DNA from: Flavobacterium psychrophilum
GTDB lineage: Bacteria > Bacteroidota > Bacteroidia > Flavobacteriales > Flavobacteriaceae
Length of the DNA stretch: 20,813 bases
Assembly: GCA_945878515.1 (NCBI GenBank)
Contig: CAMCTL010000051.1
Location: 1 to 20,813 of the forward strand
Reading direction: 5' to 3'
Of the stretch, positions 8,254-15,923 are shown piece by piece (the first letter of the stretch is position 1; every line of letters begins with the position of its first letter). Both the position numbers and the translations under genes were made by a program. The notes below the pieces were generated by a model. That model ran no database searches. It saw only the letters and a list, made by a program, of their open reading frames with translations, and was not told the origin of the DNA.

Positions 8254-8646
8254 TTAAGAAGTTTTGAAACATTGATCTAGTTTTATTTCCTGCATTAAAT
8301 CATCATAACCTACAACTCGTCCTTTTAAAGTTATAGTTTGGCCTTTTTGAATTGTAGGATCTAATTCTTTCATATTGCAAATGATAGTGTTGTCGATAAT
8401 GATTTCTTTGCCTGTAATTTTGGTAACAGTTCCTTTAATAACTATCGCTTGTTCTAGATATTTTTTATTTGCCAAATCAACATTAGAAGAAAATTCAGTT
8501 GTAATTGTTTTCGAAGAAACGGTGTATGCTGCATCCTCATTTAAAAGATTTCTAGCTCCGCCATGCATGATATAATAAAATCCACCGAAAGCCGCTATAC
8601 CCAATGCAACTATTGAAAACAGGATAATTTTAATTTTTTTGTTCAT
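8254..8646 (-). CDS. Membrane-anchored OB-fold (tRNA_anti-like) protein
   Basis: A 130-residue protein with an N-terminal membrane anchor (about 5-27) and a single OB-fold-like domain (about 60-128): A-I-V-I-K-G-T-V-T-K-I, then I-I-I-D-N-T-I-I-C-N-M, then I-T-L-K-G-R-V-V-G-Y-D-D and E-I-K-L-D-Q-C. This is the pattern of the tRNA_anti-like family of small extracytoplasmic proteins in Bacteroidetes, whose role is not established. It is first in the leftward cluster, 94 bases before the DUF5777 start. The start codon directly precedes a lysine-rich signal anchor and is convincing. Confidence 0.78.
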   Translation of the reverse strand: MNKKIKIILFSIVALGIAAFGGFYYIMHGGARNLLNEDAAYTVSSKTITTEFSSNVDLANKKYLEQAIVIKGTVTKITGKEIIIDNTIICNMKELDPTIQKGQTITLKGRVVGYDDLMQEIKLDQCFKTS

Positions 8647-9230
8647 TTTTTTTGAATTTAGGTTTAATATTGGTTGAGTGATTTGTTAAGTGTTAATTTT
8701 TTTTATGAAACAAACCGGATCTAAAATTGTTGTTTTTTCAGAAATTTATTCGTTAAAAGCTACATTTTAACCTTACAAAATTTATAGCGAGAAATTGATC
8801 TTAATTTTAACAAAAGACAATGATTAAAGATACTATTATATCTCAGAAAAATTTGTTTTTTTTTGAATAAAATGGAAAAGAGTTGTTTAGTTTATAATTG
8901 TTTTAAATTAGATAACATTCAATTCGATAATAATAATTAGGTTTTGCTCTAAATAATGTTTTTTAAGAAAGAATCACAGATTAATTTTTAATTCTTTTCC
9001 CATTTACACAAAAAAATAGTACTCGTGTATGTGATTACTTTTGGGAGTACCTAGAAAGAACAGAATTAAAATTTAATGCTTTTCAAATGCGTTTTAATCA
9101 CATCGATGACAATAATAAAAACGATTACCTTGATTTTGAAAAGAATTACTTCTTTAATTTAAAAATTGCTATTCTGAACTAAAGGAGTTTTTGGCAAGTT
9201 TATTATTCTCTAAATTTTACAAGTTTGTAA
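8647..9230. other. Long AT-rich intergenic region with a possible decayed reading frame
   Basis: No intact gene is seen between the OB-fold gene (minus) and the ffh promoter. It must contain the promoter of the leftward cluster, but no TAnnTTTG element is visible there. The part 8985-9182 is open on the plus strand and is listed separately as a possible gene remnant. Confidence 0.4.
8985..9182 (+). pseudogene. Possible C-terminal remnant of a decayed gene
   Basis: This frame is open for 65 codons and ends with TAA at 9180-9182, with no ATG except one near its middle. From about 9021 the translation looks protein-like (C-D-Y-F-W-E-Y-L-E-R-T-E-L-K-F-N-A-F-Q-M) and uses codons similar to its neighbours. 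I do not recognise the family. It may be the end of a lost gene, or chance in AT-rich DNA. Confidence 0.25.
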
Positions 9231-9231
9231 C

Positions 9232-9262
9232 TTTGAGGCTTTGCAACTTTAGCTTATATTTG
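9232..9262 (+). promoter_or_regulatory. Promoter of ffh
   Basis: TTTG (9232-9235), a 19-base spacer and TATATTTG (9255-9262) match the Bacteroidetes primary sigma-factor consensus fully. The start site would be around 9268, about 20 bases before the ffh ATG. Confidence 0.8.
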
Positions 9263-9288
9263 CAACTCAATAAAAGATATTTACCATT

Positions 9289-10647
9289 ATGTTCGATAAT
9301 TTAAGCGATAAATTAGACAAAGCCTTTCATATCCTCAAAGGTCACGGGAAAATAACCGAAGTTAACGTAGCCGAAACCCTAAAAGAAGTGCGTCGTGCTT
9401 TATTAGATGCCGATGTCAACTTTAAAATTGCCAAAGATTTTACCACTAAAGTAAAAGATAAAGCCATTGGCCAAAATGTTTTGACCACGCTGCAACCAGG
9501 GCAATTATTGGTGAAATTAGTTAAAGATGAACTTACCGAATTAATGGGTGGCGATGTAGTTGGAATCAATCTTTCCGGAAATCCGACCGTTATTTTGATG
9601 TCAGGATTGCAAGGTTCTGGTAAAACTACTTTCTCTGGAAAATTGGCTAATTATTTGCAAACCAAAAAGAAAAAGAAGCCATTGTTGGTGGCATGCGATA
9701 TTTATCGTCCTGCAGCAATTCAGCAATTATATGTTGTTGGAGATTCTATGGCTGTCGAAGTCTATTCGGAGCCAGAAAATAAAAATCCTGTTGAAATTGC
9801 GCAAAACGCCATCAAGTATGCAAAAGCCAATGGATTTAATGTTGTAATTGTCGATACTGCTGGTCGTTTGGCTGTAGATGAAGCAATGATGACCGAAATC
9901 TCTAATGTACACAAAGCCATTCAACCCCAAGAAACTTTGTTTGTTGTCGATTCGATGACAGGACAAGATGCTGTAAATACAGCAAAAGCGTTCAACGATA
10001 TTTTAAATTTTGATGGCGTAGTTTTAACAAAATTAGATGGTGATACCCGTGGTGGAGCAGCATTATCTATAAAATCGGTGGTCAATAAACCTATAAAATT
10101 TGTTGGAACAGGCGAGAAAATGGATGCAATAGATGTTTTCTATCCAGATCGTATGGCCGAAAGGATTTTAGGAATGGGAGATGTGGTGTCTTTGGTAGAA
10201 AAAGCACAAGAAAACTACAACGAGGAAGAAGCAAGAAAAATTCAAAAGAAAATTGCTAAAAATGAATTTGGTTTTGATGATTTCCTTTCCCAAATTCAGC
10301 AAGTGAAGAAGATGGGGAATATGAAAGACTTGGTCGGAATGATACCAGGTGCTTCAAAAGCGATGAAAGATGTTGAAATAGACGACGATGCTTTTAAACA
10401 TATCGAAGCTATTATCCATTCGATGACGCCAAAAGAAAGATCAAAACCTGCGATAATCGATGTAAAACGAAAAGCTAGAATAGCAAAAGGATCAGGTACT
10501 AAAGTCGAGCAAGTGAACCAACTGATGAAACAGTTCGAACAAATGAGCAAGATGATGAAGATGATGCAAGGTCCAGGCGGAAAAAATATGATGAAAATGA
10601 TGGGTAATATGAAAGGAATGCCTGGTGGAATGTCGGGAATGAGATAG
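9289..10647 (+). CDS. ffh: Signal recognition particle protein Ffh (SRP54)
   Basis: A 452-residue GTPase that, with the 4.5S RNA, binds signal sequences of nascent membrane and secreted proteins and delivers them to FtsY. The order is normal: helical N domain (1-95), G domain with G1 G-L-Q-G-S-G-K-T-T (106-114), D-T-A-G-R (189-193) and T-K-L-D (247-250), then a methionine-rich M domain from about 300 with a Met-Gly-rich end. Length is typical. It has its own strong promoter and is followed after 61 bases by folD without a terminator between them, so the two are probably cotranscribed. Confidence 0.97.
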   Translation: MFDNLSDKLDKAFHILKGHGKITEVNVAETLKEVRRALLDADVNFKIAKDFTTKVKDKAIGQNVLTTLQPGQLLVKLVKDELTELMGGDVVGINLSGNPTVILMSGLQGSGKTTFSGKLANYLQTKKKKKPLLVACDIYRPAAIQQLYVVGDSMAVEVYSEPENKNPVEIAQNAIKYAKANGFNVVIVDTAGRLAVDEAMMTEISNVHKAIQPQETLFVVDSMTGQDAVNTAKAFNDILNFDGVVLTKLDGDTRGGAALSIKSVVNKPIKFVGTGEKMDAIDVFYPDRMAERILGMGDVVSLVEKAQENYNEEEARKIQKKIAKNEFGFDDFLSQIQQVKKMGNMKDLVGMIPGASKAMKDVEIDDDAFKHIEAIIHSMTPKERSKPAIIDVKRKARIAKGSGTKVEQVNQLMKQFEQMSKMMKMMQGPGGKNMMKMMGNMKGMPGGMSGMR

Positions 10648-10708
10648 TATTCAGATTGCAGATTTCAGAGAACAAAAAACAACAAACCGTAAACTATAAA
10701 CAGTTTTT

Positions 10709-11590
10709 ATGCAGCTACTAGACGGAAAAAAAACATCTGAAGATATTAAAAACGAAATTGCTGCCGAGGTTCAAAAAATGAAAGCCGATGGGCAAAAAGT
10801 TCCCCATTTGGCAGCCGTTATTGTTGGAGCAAACGGTGCGAGTTTGACCTATGTGGGAAGCAAAGTCAAATCTTGTCAGCAAATTGGTTTCGAATCTACT
10901 TTGGTTGCCTTGCCAGAAACAATTACAGAAAGTGAATTGTTGGAAAAAATCAAGGAACTAAACGAAGACGAAGATTTGGATGGCTACATCGTTCAATTGC
11001 CTTTGCCAAAACATATCGATGAACAAAAAATCCTTATGGCGATTGATCCCGACAAAGATGTTGATGGTTTTCATCCTACAAATTTTGGAAAAATGGCGTT
11101 AGAAATGGAAACATTTTTGCCAGCAACTCCTTATGGAATTATGGAATTGTTAGAAAGATATAAAGTAGAAACAGCTGGAAAACATACCGTAGTTATCGGA
11201 CGCAGCCATATTGTAGGTAGGCCAATGAGTATTTTGATGAGTCGAAAAGGTTATCCTGGAGATTCAACAGTAACATTGACGCACAGCAGAACCAAAAATA
11301 TTGAAGAATACACTAAAAATGCCGATATTATCATAACTGCCTTGGGTGTTCCAAATTATTTAAAAGCCGATATGGTCAAAGATGGAGTAGTTGTAATTGA
11401 TGTTGGAATTACTAGAGTAGAAGATGCTTCTCATCCAAAAGGATATGTTATTACTGGTGATGTCGATTTTGCAACTGTAAGCCCTAAATCCTCCTTTATC
11501 ACTCCAGTTCCGGGTGGTGTTGGGCCGATGACGATTGCAATGTTATTGAAAAACACGCTTTTAGCGCGGAAAATTAGAAGTAGAAAGTAA
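10709..11590 (+). CDS. folD: Bifunctional methylenetetrahydrofolate dehydrogenase/cyclohydrolase
   Basis: A 293-residue enzyme that interconverts 5,10-methylene-, 5,10-methenyl- and 10-formyl-tetrahydrofolate, supplying one-carbon units for purines and formyl-Met-tRNA. Key features are Y48-V-G-S-K52 (the catalytic Tyr/Lys pair), the signature G-Y-I-V-Q-L-P-L-P (92-100), the dinucleotide-binding [11 protein letters not shown] (162-172), and the C-terminal [11 protein letters not shown] (265-275). Length and start are normal for the family. It follows ffh closely and is followed by a hairpin terminator. Confidence 0.96.
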   Translation: MQLLDGKKTSEDIKNEIAAEVQKMKADGQKVPHLAAVIVGANGASLTYVGSKVKSCQQIGFESTLVALPETITESELLEKIKELNEDEDLDGYIVQLPLPKHIDEQKILMAIDPDKDVDGFHPTNFGKMALEMETFLPATPYGIMELLERYKVETAGKHTVVIGRSHIVGRPMSILMSRKGYPGDSTVTLTHSRTKNIEEYTKNADIIITALGVPNYLKADMVKDGVVVIDVGITRVEDASHPKGYVITGDVDFATVSPKSSFITPVPGGVGPMTIAMLLKNTLLARKIRSRK

Positions 11591-11617
11591 ATTTCATTTA
11601 ATGTTTAAATCTATATG

Positions 11618-11645
11618 CAAAACCTATTCCACCGGATAGGTTTTG
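11618..11645 (+). terminator. Hairpin terminator after folD
   Basis: A 10-bp stem (CAAAACCTAT at 11618-11627 with 11636-11645) can extend inward by two G-C pairs. The following bases (TTGTTTAT) are moderately T-rich. It begins 28 bases after the folD stop. Confidence 0.7.
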
Positions 11646-11701
11646 TTGTTTATAGACAGTTTCAAAAGAACTTTATGACTTATCCCTTTTATCAATAAAG
11701 G

Positions 11702-11774
11702 CTTCGACAAGCTCAGCCAGACAACATTCAGAATATCGATTAGGAACCTTGATGTCTCCCTGAGCTTGTCGAAG
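11702..11774. repeat. Long inverted repeat of the CTTCGACAAGCTCAG type
   Basis: CTTCGACAAGCTCAG (11702-11716) recurs as its exact reverse complement at 11760-11774. The arms extend inward by seven bases with two mismatches, to AGACA and TGTCT. They flank 43 bases (29 between the extended arms). This arm sequence is a familiar dispersed intergenic palindrome in bacterial genomes, including Bacteroidetes. It may form a large hairpin in RNA downstream of folD. No transposase or open frame lies within it. Confidence 0.75.
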
Positions 11775-11855
11775 GGTTTCTGTTAAGAATCGTAAATAAG
11801 GACTCGTTCTCCAAATATTAATAAAAATGACAAGTCAAAAAACTTTATAAAAATG

Positions 11856-11886
11856 TTTGATAAGTCAAATAATAAATTTAACTTTG
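11856..11886 (+). promoter_or_regulatory. Promoter of the membrane protein/regulator unit
   Basis: TTTG (11856-11859), a 19-base spacer and TAACTTTG (11879-11886) fit the Bacteroidetes consensus. The -7 element overlaps the first half-site of the operator-like repeat, and transcription would start close to 11892, about 15 bases before the ATG at 11907. Confidence 0.75.
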
Positions 11887-11902
11887 CACTTCAAAGTACT
11901 TT
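11881..11902 (+). promoter_or_regulatory. Operator-like repeat, copy 1
   Basis: ACTTTG, five bases, CAAAGT, then ACTTT: three alternating half-sites, the last two forming the palindrome AAAGTACTTT. The same arrangement occurs at 12845-12866. Placement across the -7 element and the start site suggests repression, most simply by the winged-helix protein encoded between the two copies. Confidence 0.65.
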
Positions 11903-11906
11903 AATT

Positions 11907-12521
11907 ATGAATCAAAAACACCAAGAAGATTTAGCACACATTCGCTCGATGATGGAGCGGTCTTCAAGATTTATATCATTGAGCGGACTCTCAGGAGTAT
12001 TTGCTGGCTTATCAGCTTTAATTGGCGGTTTGTATGCGTTTCAACTATTTGAATCAAATACTTTATCTTATCTGGATGGACATTCTTATGATGGAAATAA
12101 GATTTTAGTTCGAGAATTATTTTTGACAGCTAGTATTGTTTTATTTTCCGCTTTGACTTTTGGTATATTCTTTACAATCAGAAAAAGCAGAAAAAATAAT
12201 TTGCCAATTTGGACTTCGGCCACAAAAAACATGCTTTTAAATTTAGCAATTCCTCTTTTTGTTGGTGGTGTTTTCTGTTTGGCTCTTTTAGCTTATAAAA
12301 TCTACTTCTTAATTGCTCCAGCCACTTTACTATTTTATGGTTTAGCATTGATTAATGCAGAGAAGTATACTTTTTCGGATATTAAATATTTAGGATTTTG
12401 CGAGCTAATTTTAGGATGTATTTCGCTATTCTTTTTAGGATATGGTTTGGTTTTTTGGATCGTCGGATTTGGTGTTTTACATATTTTGTATGGTTTAATT
12501 ATGTTTAAAAAATATAAATAA
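11907..12521 (+). CDS. Conserved small integral membrane protein
   Basis: A 204-residue protein starting M-N-Q-K-H-Q-E-D-L-A-H-I-R-S-M-M-E-R-S-S. It has a short cytosolic N-terminal helix and about six hydrophobic segments, with a charged loop around R-K-S-R-K-N-N-L-P-I-W. I recognise it only as the membrane protein often found before a winged-helix regulator in flavobacteria; no function is known. An in-frame ATG at 11853 is rejected because it lies upstream of the predicted promoter and start site. The regulator gene follows after nine bases, so the two should share a transcript. Confidence 0.75.
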   Translation: MNQKHQEDLAHIRSMMERSSRFISLSGLSGVFAGLSALIGGLYAFQLFESNTLSYLDGHSYDGNKILVRELFLTASIVLFSALTFGIFFTIRKSRKNNLPIWTSATKNMLLNLAIPLFVGGVFCLALLAYKIYFLIAPATLLFYGLALINAEKYTFSDIKYLGFCELILGCISLFFLGYGLVFWIVGFGVLHILYGLIMFKKYK

Positions 12522-12530
12522 GCAATCAGA

Positions 12531-12824
12531 ATGGGAATCATTGATAAACTAAATAAAGATTTTGAAAGTCGTGTAAGGTTGGGCATCATGTCTGTCCTTA
12601 TAGTCAATGATTGGGTAGATTTTACCGAAATGAAAACTTTATTGAATATCACTGATGGCAATCTAGCTAGTCATACAACCGCCTTAGAAAAAGGCACTTA
12701 TATTGAGATTAAAAAAGAATTTGTTGGCAAGAAACCAAAAACTTCTTATCGTGTAACCAATTTTGGTAGAATTTCTTTTGTTTCGCATCTCAATAGTCTA
12801 GAAAAATTGTTCAAATCTAAATAA
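12531..12824 (+). CDS. Winged-helix transcriptional regulator
   Basis: A 97-residue single-domain DNA-binding protein. The N-terminal helices (1-27) lead to D-F-T-E-M-K-T-L-L-N-I (30-40), then a recognition helix around T-D-G-N-L-A-S-H-T-T-A-L-E-K (41-54), and a wing at G-K-K-P-K-T-S-Y-R-V-T (66-76). This matches the MarR/PadR-like HTH group common in Bacteroidetes. No ligand domain is present. It lies between two membrane-protein genes that each have the same operator-like repeat just before the start codon, so it probably regulates this unit; that is inference. Confidence 0.85.
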   Translation: MGIIDKLNKDFESRVRLGIMSVLIVNDWVDFTEMKTLLNITDGNLASHTTALEKGTYIEIKKEFVGKKPKTSYRVTNFGRISFVSHLNSLEKLFKSK

Positions 12825-12844
12825 CTCCTTTTTTTTAACTCTTT

Positions 12845-12866
12845 ACTTTGAAAAGCAAAGTACTTT
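12845..12866 (+). promoter_or_regulatory. Operator-like repeat, copy 2
   Basis: ACTTTG, AAAAG, CAAAGT, ACTTT: the same layout as the copy at 11881-11902, differing only in the 5-base spacer. The -7-like element here is imperfect (TTACTTTG) and has no matching -33, so an internal promoter is uncertain. It lies 15 bases before the ATG at 12881, close to the 5-base distance to the ATG at copy 1 in relative position. Confidence 0.6.
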
Positions 12867-12880
12867 TAAATTTTTTAATT

Positions 12881-14275
12881 ATGAAAAAACACCATTTAAT
12901 TTTAGTTTGCAGTTCAATTTTCACACTGCTTTTTTACAACGAGTCAGTAGGTTTGAATCTGGCTATTTTCGGTTTAGTACTCACAGCAATCATTTGCTAT
13001 TTTTTTCAGGATCGATTATCGAGTCGGTCACATTTGTTACTTGTAGTTACTTCCATTCTGTCTTGTTTGGCTTTTGCGTGGTATGGCGATTTTGTTTCCT
13101 TTTTGGCTTTGGCTATTTCAATCATTTTTTTGCAATTCAAAACTCAGGAAACCAAACTGAAAATAGTAATGGTTTTTCCGTTGGTATTCATTAACGGAAT
13201 CGCTTCTTTAGGTCGAATATTGATGTTTTCGCAGTGGATTCCAAAAAGAGAAATCAAAAACAATTTTGCCAAGAAAATGATTGCCTATTTAATTATTCCA
13301 ACAATTTTTGTGGGATTGTTCTTTACAGTATATGCCTTTGGAAGTGACCATTTTTCTGCTCTGTTTACAGATTATTATTTGGATGTAAATATTTTCAACC
13401 TTATTCTAATAGCTATGTTGGGCTTTTACATTTCTTTCAGCTTCTGGAATTATTGGATTCCTGAGTCTTTCAATGATAATAATTCAAGATTGGATAATGA
13501 TTTCAACAATGAAAATGTAATTAGAAATCAACAAACTTTTTCGTTCCTAGATCTTGATTTCGAAAGAAAAAGCGGCGAGGTTACTTTCATTTTACTGAAC
13601 ATTTTACTTTTGGGTTTCATTGTAACTTACAATTATGAGCAATTTTTTTTGGTAATTGAAAATGCCGAATCTAAGTTGAGTGCTGCCACACACGAGCGAG
13701 TAAATGCTGTGATTTTTTCTATTGTGATGGCAGTTGGCGTGATTCTATTTTATTTTAAAGGAGGATTTAATTTTGATGAAAAAGCCAAAAACTTGAAGCG
13801 ATTGTCTAAAGTTTGGATTTTTTTAAATGGAATTCTAATTCTTAGTACGATTATAAAAAACTCCGAATACATATACTTTTTTGGGTTAACATATAAGAGA
13901 TTAGGCGTGTATGCGTTTCTTATTTTGGCAATTATTGGTTTGATTTTCACATTTTTGAAAATTATCAAGCAAAAAACAAATGCCTATCTTACAAACCAAA
14001 TTATCTGGTATTTTTATGGAACAATTCTTTTATGCAGTTTTGTAAATTGGGGAAGTTTGATCACAAATTACAATATTTCGGTTAATAAAGGAGTTGAACC
14101 AATGTTTTTGAGCAGCCTTGATTTTAATGATGAAACTAGAAGAGACTATTTTAAATTGAAGAATTTAGATGGGCAATATTCTGAAGTTTCAAAAGAGGAA
14201 GAAATTGATAGTTATCAAGATAGATCTTTTCTGTCCAAAGCTTTGTATTATGAGTTTTTAATGGATAAGAAATAA
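12881..14275 (+). CDS. DUF4153/DUF4173-type polytopic membrane protein
   Basis: A 464-residue protein from the ATG at 12881; an upstream in-frame TTG (12848) lies inside the operator-like repeat and is not favoured. About eleven or twelve hydrophobic segments cover most of the length, with a cytosolic insert around D-N-N-S-R-L-D-N-D-F-N (about 205-220) and a soluble C-terminal tail of about 60 residues rich in Asp, Glu and Lys. The layout and the R-K-S-G-E-V-T-F-I-L-L-N-I segment are what I recognise as DUF4153/4173. The function is unknown. It ends the three-gene unit. Confidence 0.75.
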   Translation: MKKHHLILVCSSIFTLLFYNESVGLNLAIFGLVLTAIICYFFQDRLSSRSHLLLVVTSILSCLAFAWYGDFVSFLALAISIIFLQFKTQETKLKIVMVFPLVFINGIASLGRILMFSQWIPKREIKNNFAKKMIAYLIIPTIFVGLFFTVYAFGSDHFSALFTDYYLDVNIFNLILIAMLGFYISFSFWNYWIPESFNDNNSRLDNDFNNENVIRNQQTFSFLDLDFERKSGEVTFILLNILLLGFIVTYNYEQFFLVIENAESKLSAATHERVNAVIFSIVMAVGVILFYFKGGFNFDEKAKNLKRLSKVWIFLNGILILSTIIKNSEYIYFFGLTYKRLGVYAFLILAIIGLIFTFLKIIKQKTNAYLTNQIIWYFYGTILLCSFVNWGSLITNYNISVNKGVEPMFLSSLDFNDETRRDYFKLKNLDGQYSEVSKEEEIDSYQDRSFLSKALYYEFLMDKK

Positions 14276-14405
14276 GTCTTGTAGAAGAAGAGTTTTTTTA
14301 TTGCATAAGTGTTAATTTTCCCAACATTGTTGGTTTGCTCTTGTTTTCAAAAATTCAAAGTAAACAACCATAATAATTATAAATACGAAGTGTATTGAAA
14401 GTAAA

Positions 14406-14437
14406 AAAAAGCATCATTAGGCCTAATGGTGCTTTTT
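14406..14437. terminator. Bidirectional hairpin terminator
   Basis: A 16-base arm, AAAAAGCATCATTAGG (14406-14421), pairs with 14422-14437 with one G-T wobble. The A and T tracts at the ends work in either direction. It lies between the end of the DUF4153/4173 gene and the end of the leftward repeat-protein gene. Confidence 0.85.
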
Positions 14438-14490
14438 ATACTAGTAGTACAGATGAGATTCTTATCTGTTATGGAATGAGTTTTAGGTTT

Positions 14491-15189
14491 CTAAGATTTT
14501 GACATTCTGTTAATTAATTCAAAATTTAAAGGTTCTGTTTCATTTGATAGATTGCTATCTGTAATTAAATTATCTTGAGCTATCACTTCATTGGCTGTTT
14601 TTTCTGCTTTAGCGTTTGGAAAGGGTTCAACAAACTCATCGTTGATCGTAATCGTATTGATATAATTATAATCCAATGTTTGAATTTTGTTTGAAATATT
14701 TTGTTCGGTAATTGCATTATCTGCTGCAATGAGTTGCTCTTCAGTTTTTCCTGTAAAATTTGATCTTGAATGTATAGCTGTTTCATAATCTAAATAAAAT
14801 GTATCAATTAAATCAAAATCCAAAACATTTGCTTCATTAGAAATGTTATTTTCTGTAATTGCGTTGTCTTCGGCAATAAGTTGATCAGCGGTTTTGTTTA
14901 TTTTGCAGATTGAAATCACAGCTAATGGTTCGTCACCGCCGAAAAATTTATGTGCTTTTGATTTGGTGAAATTTCCTTTAGTTCTATTATTCGATTTCAG
15001 TGCAATTCCAACTTTTGGGGCAAAAAGGCTATATGAGTTTGAAAACTTGGCTTTAAAACGATTACCATCAACAATTTCTTTTCTTGATTTTTGCGATGTT
15101 TCTCCATTCTTTTTATCATTAAAAGAAGTGTTGTTTGAGTTTAGCAATAAAGCTAATGCAATTCCGGAAAAAATGATTAAGTTTTTCAT
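14491..15189 (-). CDS. Secreted protein with three 49-residue-period repeats
   Basis: A 232-residue protein with a hydrophobic N-terminal segment (M-K-N-L-I-I-F-S-G-I-A-L-A-L-L-L). After a basic, low-complexity linker, three copies of a 31-residue core begin at residues 99, 148 and 197, exactly 49 apart. The core reads K-T-x-x-[QE]-[LV]-I-A-x-D-N-x-I-T-[ED]-x-N-[IL]-S-N, then a variable stretch, then L-[DN]-[FY]-x-x-I-[DN]. The 18-residue linkers between cores are not conserved. I do not recognise the family. The export signal lacks a clear cleavage site or lipobox. Upstream (higher coordinates) is the ankyrin gene, with a hairpin between. Confidence 0.7.
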   Translation of the reverse strand: MKNLIIFSGIALALLLNSNNTSFNDKKNGETSQKSRKEIVDGNRFKAKFSNSYSLFAPKVGIALKSNNRTKGNFTKSKAHKFFGGDEPLAVISICKINKTADQLIAEDNAITENNISNEANVLDFDLIDTFYLDYETAIHSRSNFTGKTEEQLIAADNAITEQNISNKIQTLDYNYINTITINDEFVEPFPNAKAEKTANEVIAQDNLITDSNLSNETEPLNFELINRMSKS

Positions 15190-15208
15190 GATGTTTTTTG
15201 TTTTTTAA

Positions 15209-15243
15209 AATTAGACACCACTTCAAAAAAGTGATGTCTAATT
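15209..15243 (-). terminator. Hairpin terminator after the ankyrin gene
   Basis: A 15-base stem (15209-15223 with 15229-15243) has one mismatch and a loop CAAAA. On the minus strand the stem is followed by a short T run. It begins seven bases after the ankyrin stop and lies before the repeat-protein start. Confidence 0.65.
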
Positions 15244-15249
15244 AGTTTA

Positions 15250-15630
15250 TTATACTTGTTTTAAATATTGAATAGCATCAAAAGCATTTGAAAGTTCAGC
15301 ATATTTTAGTGCAGTGAATCCTTGTGAGTCTTTAGTTTTAATTTTAGCTCCTTTTGAAACTAAAAATTTCATAATTTCCACTTTGTTGTATCGAGCTGCA
15401 AACATTAGTGGTGTCATTCCATTTGACTTTTCATTGACATCAGCTCCGTACTCAATTAGTTTTTCTATTGCCTCAATGTCGCCTTTACTTATTGCAGCGC
15501 ACAGAGGTGAAACTCCTTGATTAACAGAAACTGTAATTTTGTCATTAATTAAATAATTGACATTTGACGCTAAAGAAACATTTGAAAATGCTACTAAAGC
15601 CACTCCTAAACACACGATTGATTTTTTCAT
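15250..15630 (-). CDS. Secreted ankyrin-repeat protein
   Basis: A 126-residue protein with a signal peptide (MKKSIVCLGVALVAFSNVSLA) and about two and a half ankyrin repeats: G-V-S-P-L-C-A-A-I-S-K-G-D (39-51), G-M-T-P-L-M-F-A-A-R-Y-N-K (71-83) and G-F-T-A-L-K-Y-A-E-L-S-N (104-115). Each is followed by the usual L-x-x-x-G-A helix end. Ankyrin repeats bind proteins; the partner is unknown. A TAnnTTTG match on the minus strand (plus 15691-15698) may be its -7 element. It is the last host gene before the prophage. Confidence 0.85.
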   Translation of the reverse strand: MKKSIVCLGVALVAFSNVSLASNVNYLINDKITVSVNQGVSPLCAAISKGDIEAIEKLIEYGADVNEKSNGMTPLMFAARYNKVEIMKFLVSKGAKIKTKDSQGFTALKYAELSNAFDAIQYLKQV

Positions 15631-15690
15631 GATTTTTTTGATTAATTGTTGTTTTTTGATTTTTTTAAATATCTATAATAATATTCTATG

Positions 15691-15698
15691 CAAATATA
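15691..15698 (-). promoter_or_regulatory. Possible -7 element of the ankyrin gene
   Basis: On the minus strand the sequence TATATTTG matches TAnnTTTG, 61 bases upstream of the start codon. No good -33 was found at the proper distance, so it is tentative. Confidence 0.35.
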
Positions 15699-15805
15699 TA
15701 TCTAAAAGACAGTATCTTGTTTTACATAGTACTAATATTTAACGTTAATTTAACAATATTGAACTTTAATTCATGTAAGTTTAGTATTTAAGTAGTTGAA
15801 ATATA

Positions 15806-15902
15806 GGCCCTAAAACAAACCTACCAAAGATATACAATACAAAAAAGGTCGAAAACACCAATAAAATAAGGACTTCACAATAAAAAAGGGCGAAAACGGC
15901 AA
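15806..15902. repeat. Left-end direct repeats, candidate transposase-binding sites
   Basis: Two 21-base repeats, AAAAAAGGTCGAAAACACCAA (15841-15861) in one copy and a copy differing at four positions at 15882-15902, lie 41 bases apart. A weaker third site (GGCCCTAAAAC, 15806-15816) puts its AAAAC 40 bases before that of the next. Spacing near four helical turns suggests protein binding on one face. Mu ends carry several such transposase sites. Confidence 0.5.
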
Positions 15903-15923
15903 AGAAACAAAACTTCCCTTTTG

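Noticed and set aside
11853..11906. Longer start for the small membrane protein gene
   Set aside because: The stretch contains the predicted promoter and operator; transcription should start near 11892.
14319..14333. Small hairpin CCAAC-ATT-GTTGG after the DUF4153/4173 gene as its terminator
   Set aside because: The stem is only five bases with a 3-base loop; the strong hairpin at 14406-14437 is the better terminator.
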